Below, piece after piece: positions 41,675 through 51,706 of a DNA stretch of 64,000 nt. Source of the DNA: Deltaproteobacteria bacterium HGW-Deltaproteobacteria-12 (GTDB lineage: Bacteria; Desulfobacterota; Syntrophia; Syntrophales; Smithellaceae); NCBI GenBank assembly GCA_002840565.1, contig PHBK01000014.1, positions 62,001 to 126,000 on the forward strand. Reading direction: 5' to 3'. Position numbers and translations under genes: made by a program. Numbering within the stretch: position 1 is the first letter of the stretch; each line of letters starts with the position of its first letter. The notes beneath the pieces were generated by a model. It saw nothing but the letters and a program-made list of their open reading frames with translations, was not told the DNA's origin and made no database searches.

Positions 41675-43726
41675 TTGAACAAGAATTATGCCGCAAAAAG
41701 GCACCGGTCAAAATCATATTCTCCGGCAATGAAGCCGGAAATTGATCCGACGCTCAAAAGTGTCTTGGCCAAAATAGGCAAACCTCATCCCGTTCCTTTT
41801 GTTCCCGATGCTTTTCAAAGAGATGCCCTGGAAGCCATAAAAAAAACAGATTGTCTTGTTATCGCTCCGACCGGTTCCGGCAAAACCTGGATTGCGCGGG
41901 AAGCGATATTGTCAGTGCTGAAACAGGGCGGGAGGAGCTGGTATGCATCACCCCTGAAGGCGCTTTCCAATTCTAAATGGATTGAATTTGGCCTTCATTT
42001 CGAGTCCGGGAATGTGGGCATTATTACCGGTGACACCAAAGAAAATACCGAAGCGCCGATAATTGTCGGCACAACGGAAATATTGCGCAACCAGCTTTAC
42101 GATGCCATGCATCAGGGGACTGACTTGAATTGCGACCTGGTTATTCTCGATGAGGCTCATTTCCTGGGAGACCTGGACCGCGGGGTCGTCTGGGAAGAGG
42201 TTATGACTTATCTGCCGGTGCGGGTAAACCTTCTTCTTTTATCGGCAACAATCGGCAACGGTGAAGAGATTGCCTCGTGGCTTTCGGCTATTCGCAAGAA
42301 GCTTTGCGTGGTAGTCAAAGAGGAGAAGCGTCCGGTGCCTCTCTATCCTATTTTTCTGCATCCTTCCGGCAGGCTTTTGCCTTTTTTAGAAGGGAAAAAA
42401 TTATCAGCACCTGTTGCTGATTTTTTACAGAAAGACTCCGGCCGGCATTTCGCCCACCGGCGCATGCCCGAATACGGCGGCATCATCAGAATAATGGAAA
42501 GATTCAGCCTCCTGCCGGCAATATTTTTCTTAAAGTCACGAGCGGAGTGCGATGCAGCTTTAACGGCAAAAGAGTTTTTATCTCCGCTACCTCCATCTGA
42601 TGAGTTCAATACTTCATTACAGGAATTGTTGCAGCGTTTTCCTTCACTGCAAAACCACCGGCAATTAAAGGCCTTGCAGTTCTTCGGGATTGCCGCTCAT
42701 CACGGCGGTCAGCTGCCCGCCTGGAAATTGTTAGTTGAAGAAATGATGAACAGGGGGCATTTGCGGGCTATTTTTGCGACATCAACAATAGCCGCAGGAG
42801 TGAACTTTCCGGCACGGACAATTGTGCTTTTCAATTCTGATTTATTTAATGGACATGATTTTCAGCCGATGTCGGCCACTGAATTCCGGCAGATGACGGG
42901 ACGCGCCGGAAGGCGGGGACTAGACAAGATCGGTTTTATGCTTGCTATTAGCGGAAAGTTTATGGATATCGGTCATGTGCGGAGATTATTGTTCAAAGCT
43001 CCGGAAGATATTTTGAGCCAGCTGAAAAATGATTTTGCCATGGTTCTGAATTTGCTGATGTCTCAGAAACCATCCGATATAAAGGAAATATTTGAAAGAT
43101 CTCTGGCTGCTTATCAGCAAAATGAGCGCCAACGCAATTCAGCACAGAGAGCCGCCCGAAAGCTCTGGGTTGATTTTTGCCGCCATGTAGATTTTTTAAA
43201 GGCGGAAGGGTTTGTCAGTGATGAAGAAAGTCTTACCGCTGATGGCTTCTGGGCGGCAAGGCTTCGGCTTGATGCTCCCCTGCTCGTTGCTGAATGCTTG
43301 CGGCAACAGTGCTTTCCCGAGCAGAACGAAAGACTTCTGGCAGCGATTGTAGCTCTTTTTGCTTATGATCGCGATACGGAAACGAGCGTCGCAGTGAAAG
43401 ACCTGCCGCCGAAACTCACAGCGGCGCTGAAGAAAACATTGCTGGTCGTCCGGCCGCTCATGCGCAGGCTTAATGCCGCGGGATTTGTTACCGCGAAACT
43501 AACTCCTGCGGCGGGAATCGCGATGTATTACTGGGCCCAGGGACGCAGCTGGGATAGTGTAATTAAGGCGACAGGATTTGCCGAAGGCGACATGGCGACT
43601 TTAATTTTACGGACAGCCGATAGTTTAAGGCAGATTGCCGCGCTGAAAGATAATTATCCGGAGGTGGCGGGGTGCGCCTTCAAAGCCAGGGAAGGAATAC
43701 TGAGAGAACCGGTCCTCTTCCTGTAA
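41675..43726 (+). CDS. Ski2-like superfamily 2 DEAH helicase
   Basis: A 683-residue SF2 helicase. Motif I is VIAPTGSGKTW, motif II DEAH in LVILDEAHFLGD, motif III LLSATIGN, and motif VI QMTGRAGRRGLDKIG, the last typical of Ski2/Mtr4/Hel308-like enzymes. The C-terminal 250 residues are a helical region with no clear domain. A role in DNA repair or RNA handling is inferred only. The start is uncertain: TTG 41675 (used here) or ATG 41729, neither with a good ribosome-binding site. Confidence 0.85.
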   Translation: MNKNYAAKRHRSKSYSPAMKPEIDPTLKSVLAKIGKPHPVPFVPDAFQRDALEAIKKTDCLVIAPTGSGKTWIAREAILSVLKQGGRSWYASPLKALSNSKWIEFGLHFESGNVGIITGDTKENTEAPIIVGTTEILRNQLYDAMHQGTDLNCDLVILDEAHFLGDLDRGVVWEEVMTYLPVRVNLLLLSATIGNGEEIASWLSAIRKKLCVVVKEEKRPVPLYPIFLHPSGRLLPFLEGKKLSAPVADFLQKDSGRHFAHRRMPEYGGIIRIMERFSLLPAIFFLKSRAECDAALTAKEFLSPLPPSDEFNTSLQELLQRFPSLQNHRQLKALQFFGIAAHHGGQLPAWKLLVEEMMNRGHLRAIFATSTIAAGVNFPARTIVLFNSDLFNGHDFQPMSATEFRQMTGRAGRRGLDKIGFMLAISGKFMDIGHVRRLLFKAPEDILSQLKNDFAMVLNLLMSQKPSDIKEIFERSLAAYQQNERQRNSAQRAARKLWVDFCRHVDFLKAEGFVSDEESLTADGFWAARLRLDAPLLVAECLRQQCFPEQNERLLAAIVALFAYDRDTETSVAVKDLPPKLTAALKKTLLVVRPLMRRLNAAGFVTAKLTPAAGIAMYYWAQGRSWDSVIKATGFAEGDMATLILRTADSLRQIAALKDNYPEVAGCAFKAREGILREPVLFL

Positions 43727-43728
43727 TC

Positions 43729-43852
43729 GGGCTGTTGAAAACGACTCATCTACTTTGTTGCGCTTCGGCCTTTCGTCGCTGCGGCGTATGTCAAAATACG
43801 TCTCACTCCGAAGACATCGCGCGCCGCGTATCTGAGCCGTTTTGAACAACCC
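43729..43852. repeat. 124-bp inverted-repeat element
   Basis: Ends GGGCTGTTGAAAACGACTCA (43729-43748) and TGAGCCGTTTTGAACAACCC (43833-43852) are inverted, with three mismatches in 20. The inner part also pairs (GCGCTTCGG with CCGAAGACATCGCGC). It is non-coding and looks like a MITE or large dispersed palindrome, or a degenerate terminator of the helicase gene. Confidence 0.7.
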
Positions 43853-43915
43853 TGCGAAAAAGAAGGTGCATAATCAAATTTGTCATTGCCCCACTGCCTC
43901 TGCATAAAAAAGTTG

Positions 43916-43952
43916 TCATTGCGAGGAGCCAGCAGGGTGACGAAGCAATCTA
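43916..43952. repeat. Dispersed repeat (GTCATTGCGAG...GAAGCAATCT)
   Basis: GTCATTGCGAGGAGC followed by GGTGACGAAGCAATCT is a typical dispersed intergenic repeat of Desulfobacterota genomes. A related palindromic copy lies on the other side of the GIY-YIG gene at 44295-44369, and GTCATTGCCCC at about 43883 may be another fragment. Confidence 0.6.
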
Positions 43953-43979
43953 ACTATTGTTGGTTTCGATAAGAGTTAT

Positions 43980-44267
43980 ATGAATAGACAATTTTACGTT
44001 TATATTATGACGAATAAAAATAATTCTGTCCTTTACACGGGAGTTACCAATGAGCTCGTCCGACGAGTTTATGAGCATAAAAATAAATTAGTGGAAGGCT
44101 TTACTAAGAAATATAATGTGGATAAATTGGTGTTCTACGAGGTGTGTGAAGACATTAATAGTGCCATTGTAAGGGAGAAGCAAATCAAAGGCGGCTCACG
44201 GGGAAAGAAGATCAAGTTAATTGAAGATATGAATAGAGAATGGAATGATTTGTACGAAGCATTATGA
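43980..44267 (+). CDS. Stand-alone GIY-YIG domain protein
   Basis: A 95-residue UPF0213/YhbQ-like GIY-YIG nuclease-fold protein. FYVYIMTNKNNSVLYTGVTN carries the two sequence halves (YVYIM...YTGVT), followed by LVRRVYEHK and FTKKYNVDKLVFYE. Functions of this small family are mostly unknown. It is flanked on both sides by GTCATTGC-type palindromic repeats and is AT-richer than its neighbours. Confidence 0.85.
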   Translation: MNRQFYVYIMTNKNNSVLYTGVTNELVRRVYEHKNKLVEGFTKKYNVDKLVFYEVCEDINSAIVREKQIKGGSRGKKIKLIEDMNREWNDLYEAL

Positions 44268-44575
44268 GATTATTATGCTCGGTAAGTCTATATAGTCATT
44301 GCAAGCAAAGCGAAGAAATCTTTATGATTTTGAGATTGCCACGCCACCTGAGAGGTGGCTCGCAATGACAAAGAAATAATAAACAATATAGTCGAACCGG
44401 GCAGTGTCAACATGGTCTGAGAAATAGGAATACAGATTGATAACGGTGTTAGATTAAGGTATTAAATAATAAATTGTAATTGGTTGGTTGAGAATATCCT
44501 GCAAAGCTAATGATCGAGTATCCGTAGTCACCGATCCATATAAACTAAGTTATCTTATTTAAATAAAGTAAAAAA
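44268..44575. other. AT-rich intergenic region
   Basis: 308 bases with the palindromic repeat at 44295-44369; the rest is AT-rich and shows no gene. Confidence 0.5.
44295..44369. repeat. Palindromic dispersed repeat (GTCATTGC...GCAATGAC)
   Basis: Inverted ends GTCATTGC (44295-44302) and GCAATGAC (44362-44369), with CCACCTGAGAGGTGG near the right end. Related to the repeat at 43916. Confidence 0.65.
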
Positions 44576-45384
44576 ATGAATTCATTAACATGCAACGAAA
44601 ATCACGACTCAAAAAAATCAGGACAGGATATTGAGTTTTTATATAAATACTGTTCACTAAACAAGGACAATGCTCAACATAGAGAACGAATATTCACACA
44701 CAATGAACTTTATTTTCGTTCTCCAAGAGTTTTCAACGACCCGTTTGATTCAAAAATTCGTTTGGAATTTGAAGGATCAAAAGATGCTTGGAAGACATAT
44801 CTTCTTAAGTTGTACAGAAAAAAACATCCTGACTGGAACAGAGAACAACGACTAGCTGAAATACGGCAAATAATCCGAGAAAGACGTTATGAACGCATAC
44901 CCGAAGGACTACTCGATTCGTATCTTGATCAAATAGGTGTTTTTTGCATGTCAGAGGTAAATGATCAAATTCTAATGTGGTCGCATTACAGTGAAAGCCA
45001 CACAGGTTTTTGTCTTGAATTTAGGGCTACATCAACCACACCATTTTTCAGTAGAGCTCAAAAAATTATATATATAGCACGGAATATCCATCAATAAATT
45101 TTTTTAAAAGCTCTCAACATGCTCAGATGGAGGGTACATTATTAACCAAATCCAATTTATGGAGTTATGAGAAAGAGTGGCGCATCATTGAACATATAAA
45201 AGGTGTAGGAAAGTATAGTTTTCCTCCACAACTCCTGACAGGTGTAATAATAGGATGCCAAATGCCAGATGCAAATAAAACAAAAATCATCAATTGGGCT
45301 AAAAACAGAAACCCGAAGCCATTACTATATAAAGCCGAAGTAAAGAAAAGAGAGTTTGGTTTGAAAATTAAACCGATGGAGTGA
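44576..45384 (+). pseudogene. DUF2971-family protein, frameshifted in an AT repeat
   Basis: Frame 1 (44576-45097) gives FLYKYCSLNKDN, RSPRVFNDPFDS and QILMWSHYSESHTGFCLEF, the DUF2971 pattern. After ATATATATA near 45068-45076, the protein continues in another frame: STEYPSINFFKSSQHAQMEG, then WSYEKEWRII, to TGA at 45384. The two parts make one full-length protein if the dinucleotide run is two bases (or one base) different. It is AT-rich compared with the flanking genes and probably acquired. Function unknown; such genes are often in defence or mobile regions. Confidence 0.75.
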
Positions 45385-45517
45385 AAAGATAAAAAGGGCA
45401 ATGCAGCCGATTGTTGCGCTCCGGCTTATTATTTAGAATCAATCGGGACTATTTAATATATACAGCTTGTAGCGATAAAATTACGAACCACTTTACAAAT
45501 AATATGGATATAGTTTT

Positions 45518-47512
45518 ATGGATAAGTTTAAAATGATAACCGGTTTTGTTCCTGCAGGCGATCAGCCACAGGCGATAGAGGAATTGTCGCGTGGGTTGGC
45601 CGACGGCAAAGGTCATCAGGTGCTGCTGGGTGTTACGGGGTCAGGAAAAACATTCACGATTGCCAATGTCATTGAACGCGCGCAGCGCCCCGCATTGGTT
45701 ATTGCTCATAATAAAACATTGGCTGCGCAATTGTATGAGGAATTCAAAGGACTCTTTCCCGATAACTCTGTCGAATACTTTGTCAGCTATTACGATTATT
45801 ACCAGCCGGAGGCCTACCTGCCCAGCACGGATACTTTTATTGAAAAGGATTCCGCTATCAATGAAGAAATTGACAAACTGCGCCACGCGGCCACCCATGC
45901 GCTGCTGACCCGCCGCGACGTCATCATTGTTGCCAGCGTCTCCTGCATTTATGGTCTGGGTTCTCCGGACGCCTATCTGGGAATGATCGTGCAGTTGGAA
46001 GTAGGCATGGATGTTCCCCGCGAGGAGATTTTAAAAAAACTGGTGGAGATACAATACGAACGAAACGATATTGATTTTCACCGCGGCACATTCCGCGTGC
46101 GCGGCGACGTGGTGGAAATATTTCCTCCTTACGAAGACGAACAGGCGCTGCGGGTGGAGTTTTTCGGCGACACCATCGAATCCATGACGCTCATTGATCC
46201 ACTGCGCGGCAAGAAGATGGGATCAGTGCAGAAAACCGCTGTTTATCCCGGCAGTCACTATGTGACCACGCGCGATAATCTCCAAAGAGCGACAACTGAT
46301 ATCCGCGCGGAACTGGCCCGGACGCTGGCTGAATATAAAGATCAAAACAAGCTGCTGGAGATGCAGCGCCTGGAACAGCGCACCAACTTTGATCTGGAGA
46401 TGATGGAAGAGATGGGCTACTGTCAGGGCATTGAAAATTATTCCCGTCACCTTACCGGACGAAGTCCCGGTGAGCCGCCGCCGACCCTGATGGAATACCT
46501 GCCCAAAGATGCTCTGATTATCATCGATGAGAGTCACGCCACGCTGCCGCAGCTGGGCGGCATGTATCGCGGAGACCGGTCGCGCAAGGAGACCCTTGTA
46601 AAATACGGTTTCCGCCTGCCTTCCGCTCTGGATAACCGGCCGCTGCGTTTTGAAGAATACGAAGCTCTGGCCAATCAGCGTATCTATATTTCCGCGACGC
46701 CTGCACAATATGAACTGGAAAAGGCGCAGGGCGTCAGGGTTGAGCAAATCATCCGCCCCACGGGATTAATGGACCCGGAAATTGAGATCAAGCCGGCAGT
46801 GCATCAGGTGGATGATCTGCTTGAAGAAATACGGCAGCGGACTGAACAAAAGGAAAGGGTGCTTGTAACTACCCTGACCAAACGCATGGCGGAAAATTTA
46901 ACTGACTACTACAATAGCCTGGGGATTCGTGTACGCTACCTGCATTCCGATATCCACACACTCGAGCGCGTCAGCATTATCCGCGATTTGCGTCTGGGCG
47001 AATTTGACGTGCTGGTCGGGGTCAATCTGCTGCGCGAAGGGCTGGACATTCCCGAAGTGTCGCTCGTGGCGATACTCGACGCCGACAAGGAAGGGTTTTT
47101 ACGTTCCGAGCGCTCGCTTATTCAGACGAGCGGCCGCGCCGCGCGCAATGTCGGAGGCAAAGTCATCATGTATGCCGATAAAATCACCAAATCCATTCAG
47201 GCCTGCCTGGACGAAACAAAGCGCCGCCGGGTGATTCAGGCTAAGTTCAATGAAGAAAATAATATCACGCCGGAAACAATTCAAAAGTCGATCAGTAATT
47301 TACTGGGCTCCATCTATGAAGCCGATTATGTTACAATTCCAGTGGATGCGCGGGGCAGGGCCATTCCGGCTAAAGAAGAAGATTTGCCCGAGCTGATTAA
47401 AAAACTTACAGCGGAAATGAAGCAGGCGGCGAAGAATCTTGAGTTCGAAAAAGCCGCGAGCCTGCGCGATGAGATAAAAGAGTTGAACAAGATTTTGATC
47501 GAGATGTGTTGA
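45518..47512 (+). CDS. uvrB: Excinuclease ABC subunit B
   Basis: A 664-residue UvrB, the damage-verification helicase of nucleotide excision repair. Walker A is [10 protein letters not shown], the beta-hairpin [22 protein letters not shown] follows, DEAD-type box is [12 protein letters not shown], and the C-terminal UVR domain ([23 protein letters not shown]) contacts UvrC. Complete. uvrC lies 1.1 kb downstream. Confidence 0.97.
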   Translation: MDKFKMITGFVPAGDQPQAIEELSRGLADGKGHQVLLGVTGSGKTFTIANVIERAQRPALVIAHNKTLAAQLYEEFKGLFPDNSVEYFVSYYDYYQPEAYLPSTDTFIEKDSAINEEIDKLRHAATHALLTRRDVIIVASVSCIYGLGSPDAYLGMIVQLEVGMDVPREEILKKLVEIQYERNDIDFHRGTFRVRGDVVEIFPPYEDEQALRVEFFGDTIESMTLIDPLRGKKMGSVQKTAVYPGSHYVTTRDNLQRATTDIRAELARTLAEYKDQNKLLEMQRLEQRTNFDLEMMEEMGYCQGIENYSRHLTGRSPGEPPPTLMEYLPKDALIIIDESHATLPQLGGMYRGDRSRKETLVKYGFRLPSALDNRPLRFEEYEALANQRIYISATPAQYELEKAQGVRVEQIIRPTGLMDPEIEIKPAVHQVDDLLEEIRQRTEQKERVLVTTLTKRMAENLTDYYNSLGIRVRYLHSDIHTLERVSIIRDLRLGEFDVLVGVNLLREGLDIPEVSLVAILDADKEGFLRSERSLIQTSGRAARNVGGKVIMYADKITKSIQACLDETKRRRVIQAKFNEENNITPETIQKSISNLLGSIYEADYVTIPVDARGRAIPAKEEDLPELIKKLTAEMKQAAKNLEFEKAASLRDEIKELNKILIEMC

Positions 47513-47556
47513 TAAGGGAATTCAAACCTTTCCCTACAAGAAGTGAAAGGCGATCT

Positions 47557-48591
47557 ATGAATAAACGTCCGAGAATGAAAGACCGCTACCGCCGCTTTTC
47601 CTTCCTGTCTGATGTCGAGGGAATGAAAAATGCTCTGGGAGAGATGCGGGGCTTGTTTGTGTCCAAACAACCTGTCCTGAACCAGAATGCCCGAAGAATT
47701 AAACAGCCGAACATACCGGATGAAAAATGGTTTATTCAGACGATCAAACACAAGGTGGCGAACCACCCGGACAATGCCATGGAATACCCTTTTTACGGCG
47801 AGCCGATTTTTGAGGACCCCCTCATCGGTTTTGTCCGGGGCAGCGACCCGATATTTGATCAATTTCAGAAGATCATAGGGCCTCACCACTTTACTCCCCG
47901 GGAAATTATGAAATGGCAGGCGGACAACAACGGAGTAGTGCCGCCGGATGCCGACGATATAAGCGTTGTCTCTTTTGTCATGCCGTTCACGGGCAGAACC
48001 AAACAGGACAATGCCTCTGCCGGGGACTGGGTTGCCGAGCGCTGGGCACAGGGTCGTCTGCTGGGCGAGATCTTCAGTCAGACCTTTGTGCGGGAAATTG
48101 TCGCCGGGCTGATGGATCAGGGAATACTCGCCGTCTCACCTGATGCAACTCCCATATTCAACAAGAAGCGTTATCCCCGCGTGGGCTGGGCATCGCCCTG
48201 GTCCCATCGGCATATCGCCTATGCTGCAGGCCTGGGCACGTTTGGGATGCATGACTTCCTGATTACGGAGAAAGGCTGTGCACATCGCCTCGGCAGTTTT
48301 GTGGTCAACTTAAAACTGGAACCGAACCGGCAGCGTCCGGCCGACATCCATGCACATTGCCTTCAATATCAGGGCGTTTCGTGCCTGAAATGCGCGCAGC
48401 GTTGTCCGGCCAAGGCTATAAGCAGCGAGAAGGCCCATGACAAGGAGGCCTGCTATGAAAAAGTTGCCGCTTCCCTGAAGTACTGCAACACTAACTATCA
48501 TATCTTCATTTATGGATGCGGCCTTTGTGCGACCGGGGTTCCCTGTGAATCGCATATCCCGGAAGCAACAATCAAAAAATTGCCCGGTTGA
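47557..48591 (+). CDS. QueG/reductive-dehalogenase-like Fe-S corrinoid protein
   Basis: A 344-residue soluble protein. The C-terminal half has a CLKCAQRCPAKAI cluster and CGLCATGVPC, with the upstream GTFGMHDFLITEKGCAHRLGSFV segment typical of the QueG (epoxyqueuosine reductase) / reductive dehalogenase catalytic fold that binds cobalamin. No Tat signal, so not a respiratory RdhA. It is shorter and more divergent than QueG, so the substrate is open. ATG 47557 has AAAGG upstream. It sits between uvrB and uvrC on the same strand. Confidence 0.75.
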   Translation: MNKRPRMKDRYRRFSFLSDVEGMKNALGEMRGLFVSKQPVLNQNARRIKQPNIPDEKWFIQTIKHKVANHPDNAMEYPFYGEPIFEDPLIGFVRGSDPIFDQFQKIIGPHHFTPREIMKWQADNNGVVPPDADDISVVSFVMPFTGRTKQDNASAGDWVAERWAQGRLLGEIFSQTFVREIVAGLMDQGILAVSPDATPIFNKKRYPRVGWASPWSHRHIAYAAGLGTFGMHDFLITEKGCAHRLGSFVVNLKLEPNRQRPADIHAHCLQYQGVSCLKCAQRCPAKAISSEKAHDKEACYEKVAASLKYCNTNYHIFIYGCGLCATGVPCESHIPEATIKKLPG

Positions 48592-48642
48592 ACAGAGTTT
48601 TCAAATAAATTATAAGTGGAAGAAATAATTGCTGGTTAAAAA

Positions 48643-50484
48643 ATGCCGGAACATGCCAACTTAAAAGAGAATATGATTTCCGCGCCGCGCAGTCCCGGTG
48701 TCTACATAATGCGCGATGAACCCGGGAAGGTGATCTACGTTGGCAAAGCCAACGATCTCAAAAACCGCATCGCTTCGTATTTTACCGGAAAGGACACGCG
48801 GCCGATGGCGCCGTTTTTGATGGCTCGAGTGTGTTCCATCGACTTCATCACGACCGCCACGGGAAAAGAAGCGCTGATTCTGGAAAACAACCTGATCAAG
48901 AGGCACCGTCCCCGCTACAACGTCATTCTACGCGACGATAAAACCTACTATCATCTGTCACTTGATCCTGCGGAAAAATTTCCCCGTCTGCAACTGGTGC
49001 GTAAGAGAACGAACAAAAAAGTGCTTTATTTTGGTCCATATCCGTCGGGACTGGCCGCTAAAGAAACGCTGCGGTTTGTTTTGTCTGTCTTTCCTCTACG
49101 CAGCTGCCGCAACCGTGATTTCCGATTACGCGCAAGGCCCTGCCTGGAGCATCAGATCGGACGGTGTCTTGCTCCCTGCAAGGGATTGGTAGAGGAAGAA
49201 GCCTACAAAAAGTTGGCGGACAGTGCTGTGTCTTTCCTTCAGGGGCGCAGGCGTGAGTTGATTCCCGCTTTGCAAAAACAGATGGAAGAGGCGGCTGAGG
49301 ACTTGAATTACGAGGAAGCGGCGCGTTTGCGCGATCGTATCGGTGCGCTTACACATGTGCTGGAAAAACAAAATGTGGATTGGGTCGGTAATCAGGATCA
49401 GGATGTGCTGGGATTCTATACGGATGATGATGCCTGCCAGCTTTGTATTTTGTTTGTGCGCGGGGGGAAGCTTATCGGCAGCAAGTCGTTCGCGCCGGTG
49501 AAAACAAAAGCAGAGATTGCTGAAATTATTTCATCATTGCTCCAACAGTTTTACGATAATTCTGAGGTGCCGGAAGAAATTATCCTTCCCTGCAATCTTC
49601 CCGAGGAAAATGTCATTGTCGAATGGCTCTCCGACGAAAAAGGAAAGAAGGTGCTGATAACTGTTCCCCGGCGCGGGGCCAAAAAAGCGCTGCTTGAAAT
49701 GGCCTGCGCCAACTCCCGCGAATTGCTGGAGTCAGCCCGGAAGAAAGAGGAGCAGAAAACGGCAGCTCTTTCGATCCTTCAGGAAAAACTGACGCTTTCC
49801 CGTTTGCCCCGCAGGATAGAATGTTATGACATATCCAATATCAGCGGCAAGCAAGCCGTCGGTTCGCAGGTGGTCTTTCAGGACGGCGAGCCGGACAAAG
49901 CCGCTTATCGACGTTTCCGGGTTAAAACCGCGGAAGAACCTGATGATTACGGCATGATGCGTGAGGTGCTGACCAGACGTTTTACCGGCGCTGAAGAAAT
50001 GCCGGACCTGGTTGTGGTGGATGGAGGCAAGGGGCAGCTTAATGTCGCACTTTCCGTCTTGAAAGATTTGAAGATCAAATTGGATGTGATCGGTCTGGCT
50101 AAAGAAGAGCGCACCTTCCTTTCCGGCAGCCGAATCATAAAAAAGAAAACGGCAAAGGCGGAAGATCGCGTTTATTTGCCGCGACGGAAGGATGCTGTCT
50201 TTCTTTCAGCATTCCCGCAGGCGCTTTCACTTTTACAGCGACTGCGGGATGAGGCCCATCGCTTTGCTGTCAGCTTCCACCACAAACTAAAGCAGAAAAA
50301 TGATCTGCGTTCTTTATTGGAGGCAATTCCCGATGTCGGCAACCGGCGCAAAAGAATGCTGCTCAGGCATTTCGGTTCGGCCGAACAGGTGCGAAACGCT
50401 TCTTTTGAAGATTTGCAAAAAGTTTCGGGAATTGGTAAGGAACTGGCGGAAAAGATATACTCTCATCTGAGAGAAGTTAAGTGA
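48643..50484 (+). CDS. uvrC: Excinuclease ABC subunit C
   Basis: A 613-residue UvrC, which makes both incisions. The GIY-YIG nuclease domain (SPGVYIMRDEPGKVIYVGKA) is N-terminal, then a UVR domain (EDLNYEEAARLRDRI), an RNase H-like endonuclease domain (IECYDISNISG, DLVVVDGGKGQL) and tandem helix-hairpin-helix motifs (LLEAIPDVGNRRKRMLL, KVSGIGKELAEKI). Complete. Confidence 0.96.
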   Translation: MPEHANLKENMISAPRSPGVYIMRDEPGKVIYVGKANDLKNRIASYFTGKDTRPMAPFLMARVCSIDFITTATGKEALILENNLIKRHRPRYNVILRDDKTYYHLSLDPAEKFPRLQLVRKRTNKKVLYFGPYPSGLAAKETLRFVLSVFPLRSCRNRDFRLRARPCLEHQIGRCLAPCKGLVEEEAYKKLADSAVSFLQGRRRELIPALQKQMEEAAEDLNYEEAARLRDRIGALTHVLEKQNVDWVGNQDQDVLGFYTDDDACQLCILFVRGGKLIGSKSFAPVKTKAEIAEIISSLLQQFYDNSEVPEEIILPCNLPEENVIVEWLSDEKGKKVLITVPRRGAKKALLEMACANSRELLESARKKEEQKTAALSILQEKLTLSRLPRRIECYDISNISGKQAVGSQVVFQDGEPDKAAYRRFRVKTAEEPDDYGMMREVLTRRFTGAEEMPDLVVVDGGKGQLNVALSVLKDLKIKLDVIGLAKEERTFLSGSRIIKKKTAKAEDRVYLPRRKDAVFLSAFPQALSLLQRLRDEAHRFAVSFHHKLKQKNDLRSLLEAIPDVGNRRKRMLLRHFGSAEQVRNASFEDLQKVSGIGKELAEKIYSHLREVK

Positions 50485-50499
50485 TCATAATTAACTGAT

Positions 50500-51054
50500 A
50501 TGAGCTTGGCAACTATTATTCTTCTGGCGATAGCGCTGGGTGTGGATGCGTTTTCCGTGGCGATCGGCATCGGTGCAGCCAATACCAGGAAAGCATGGGC
50601 GCCTGTCTGGCGCCTTTCCCTGGCCTTTGGTCTTTTTCAGTTTGCCATGCCGGTTATCGGGTGGTTGGCCGGTTCGACAGTGGTTTCTATCATTGCCGGT
50701 TTTGACCATTGGATTGCCTTCGCACTGCTGGCGTTTGTCGGCGGCAAAATGATTTGGGAAGGTTTCGGGGAGGCAGACGATGAGGAAAAGGCTGACCAGA
50801 CCAGAGGTCTGCCGCTGCTTTTGCTTTCCATTGCGACCAGTATTGATGCCCTGGCTGTGGGCTTTAGTCTTTCCGTGCTGAAAATGCCGATATTATTCCC
50901 TGCGGTTATTATCGGAATTATCTGTTTTTTTATGACGGCAATTGGCATGCTCTTCGGCAAGGCACTGGCAAAGTTGTTTGGCAGGAGGGTTGAGATCTTT
51001 GGCGGTGTTGTTCTAATCGCTATTGGTGTGAAGATATTGATGGAGCACATGTAG
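50500..51054 (+). CDS. mntP: Manganese efflux pump MntP
   Basis: A 184-residue MntP/YebN protein with six membrane helices in two repeats. The characteristic acidic motifs are ALGVDAFSVAIGIG and SIATSIDALAVGFS. It exports Mn2+. Start ATG 50500, 15 bases after uvrC, weak ribosome-binding site. No yybP-ykoY riboswitch is seen because there is no leader. Confidence 0.92.
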   Translation: MSLATIILLAIALGVDAFSVAIGIGAANTRKAWAPVWRLSLAFGLFQFAMPVIGWLAGSTVVSIIAGFDHWIAFALLAFVGGKMIWEGFGEADDEEKADQTRGLPLLLLSIATSIDALAVGFSLSVLKMPILFPAVIIGIICFFMTAIGMLFGKALAKLFGRRVEIFGGVVLIAIGVKILMEHM

Positions 51055-51086
51055 ACTGAAGGCTGAGGACTGAAGGTTTGAGAGGG
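51053..51086 (+). repeat. ACTGAAG-type short repeat
   Basis: GACTGAAGGCTGAGGACTGAAGG after mntP. Related strings occur at 7445-7472 (upstream of atpA) and 41420-41445 (after groEL). A low-complexity dispersed repeat. Confidence 0.5.
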
Positions 51087-51091
51087 GTGTC

Positions 51092-51628
51092 ATGTATTAT
51101 TCGATAATCAAAGCAGGCAAAGATGAAATTGGGTTGGTATGGCAGATTGTCGGCGGCAAAACGCTTGTGGAATATATTTATTTGCCTGAGCCCGCGGAGA
51201 TTTTAAAAGATAAGATTAGCAAAGAATTTCCGGAAGCTAAAAAGGCAGTGCAGAAAATACCGGGCGGTATTGCGGGGGGAATTGCTAAAATTTATGCCGG
51301 TGAAAAAGTCAGCTTCGATCATTCTTGCTTGAATTTAGCAAAACTGACAAAGTTCTCCGCACGCGTCTTGAAGCAGACAGGCAAAATTCCCCGGGGTAAA
51401 GTTGCCACTTATTCGGGGCTGGCTGCTAAAATCGGATCTCCCGGGGCGGCGCGTGCCGTCGGGACGGCTCTGGCCAATAATCCCTTTCCCTTGGCTATCC
51501 CCTGCCATCGAGTCGTGAAGTCAGATGGCTCCCTGGGCAGCTTCGGCGGCGGGATCTGGATGAAAAAGGAATTGCTGGGAAAAGAGGGTGTGGCGGCGGA
51601 CGAAAAAGGCCGGATTGCGGTAAAATGA
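51092..51628 (+). CDS. ogt: Methylated-DNA--protein-cysteine S-methyltransferase
   Basis: A 178-residue O6-alkylguanine-DNA alkyltransferase. The active-site motif AIPCHRVV contains the acceptor cysteine, preceded by the winged-helix GKVATYSGLAAKIGSPGAARAVGTAL with the arginine finger. An N-terminal domain of about 90 residues precedes it. It lies 37 bases after mntP and may belong to the uvrC-mntP transcript. Confidence 0.93.
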   Translation: MYYSIIKAGKDEIGLVWQIVGGKTLVEYIYLPEPAEILKDKISKEFPEAKKAVQKIPGGIAGGIAKIYAGEKVSFDHSCLNLAKLTKFSARVLKQTGKIPRGKVATYSGLAAKIGSPGAARAVGTALANNPFPLAIPCHRVVKSDGSLGSFGGGIWMKKELLGKEGVAADEKGRIAVK

Positions 51629-51706
51629 TTTTTCATGCGGCGGATGCGTGCTTTTGTTAGATATTGCGTCTATCGTTATTGCTGTTGGTGTTAAACGACA
51701 ACTGAG

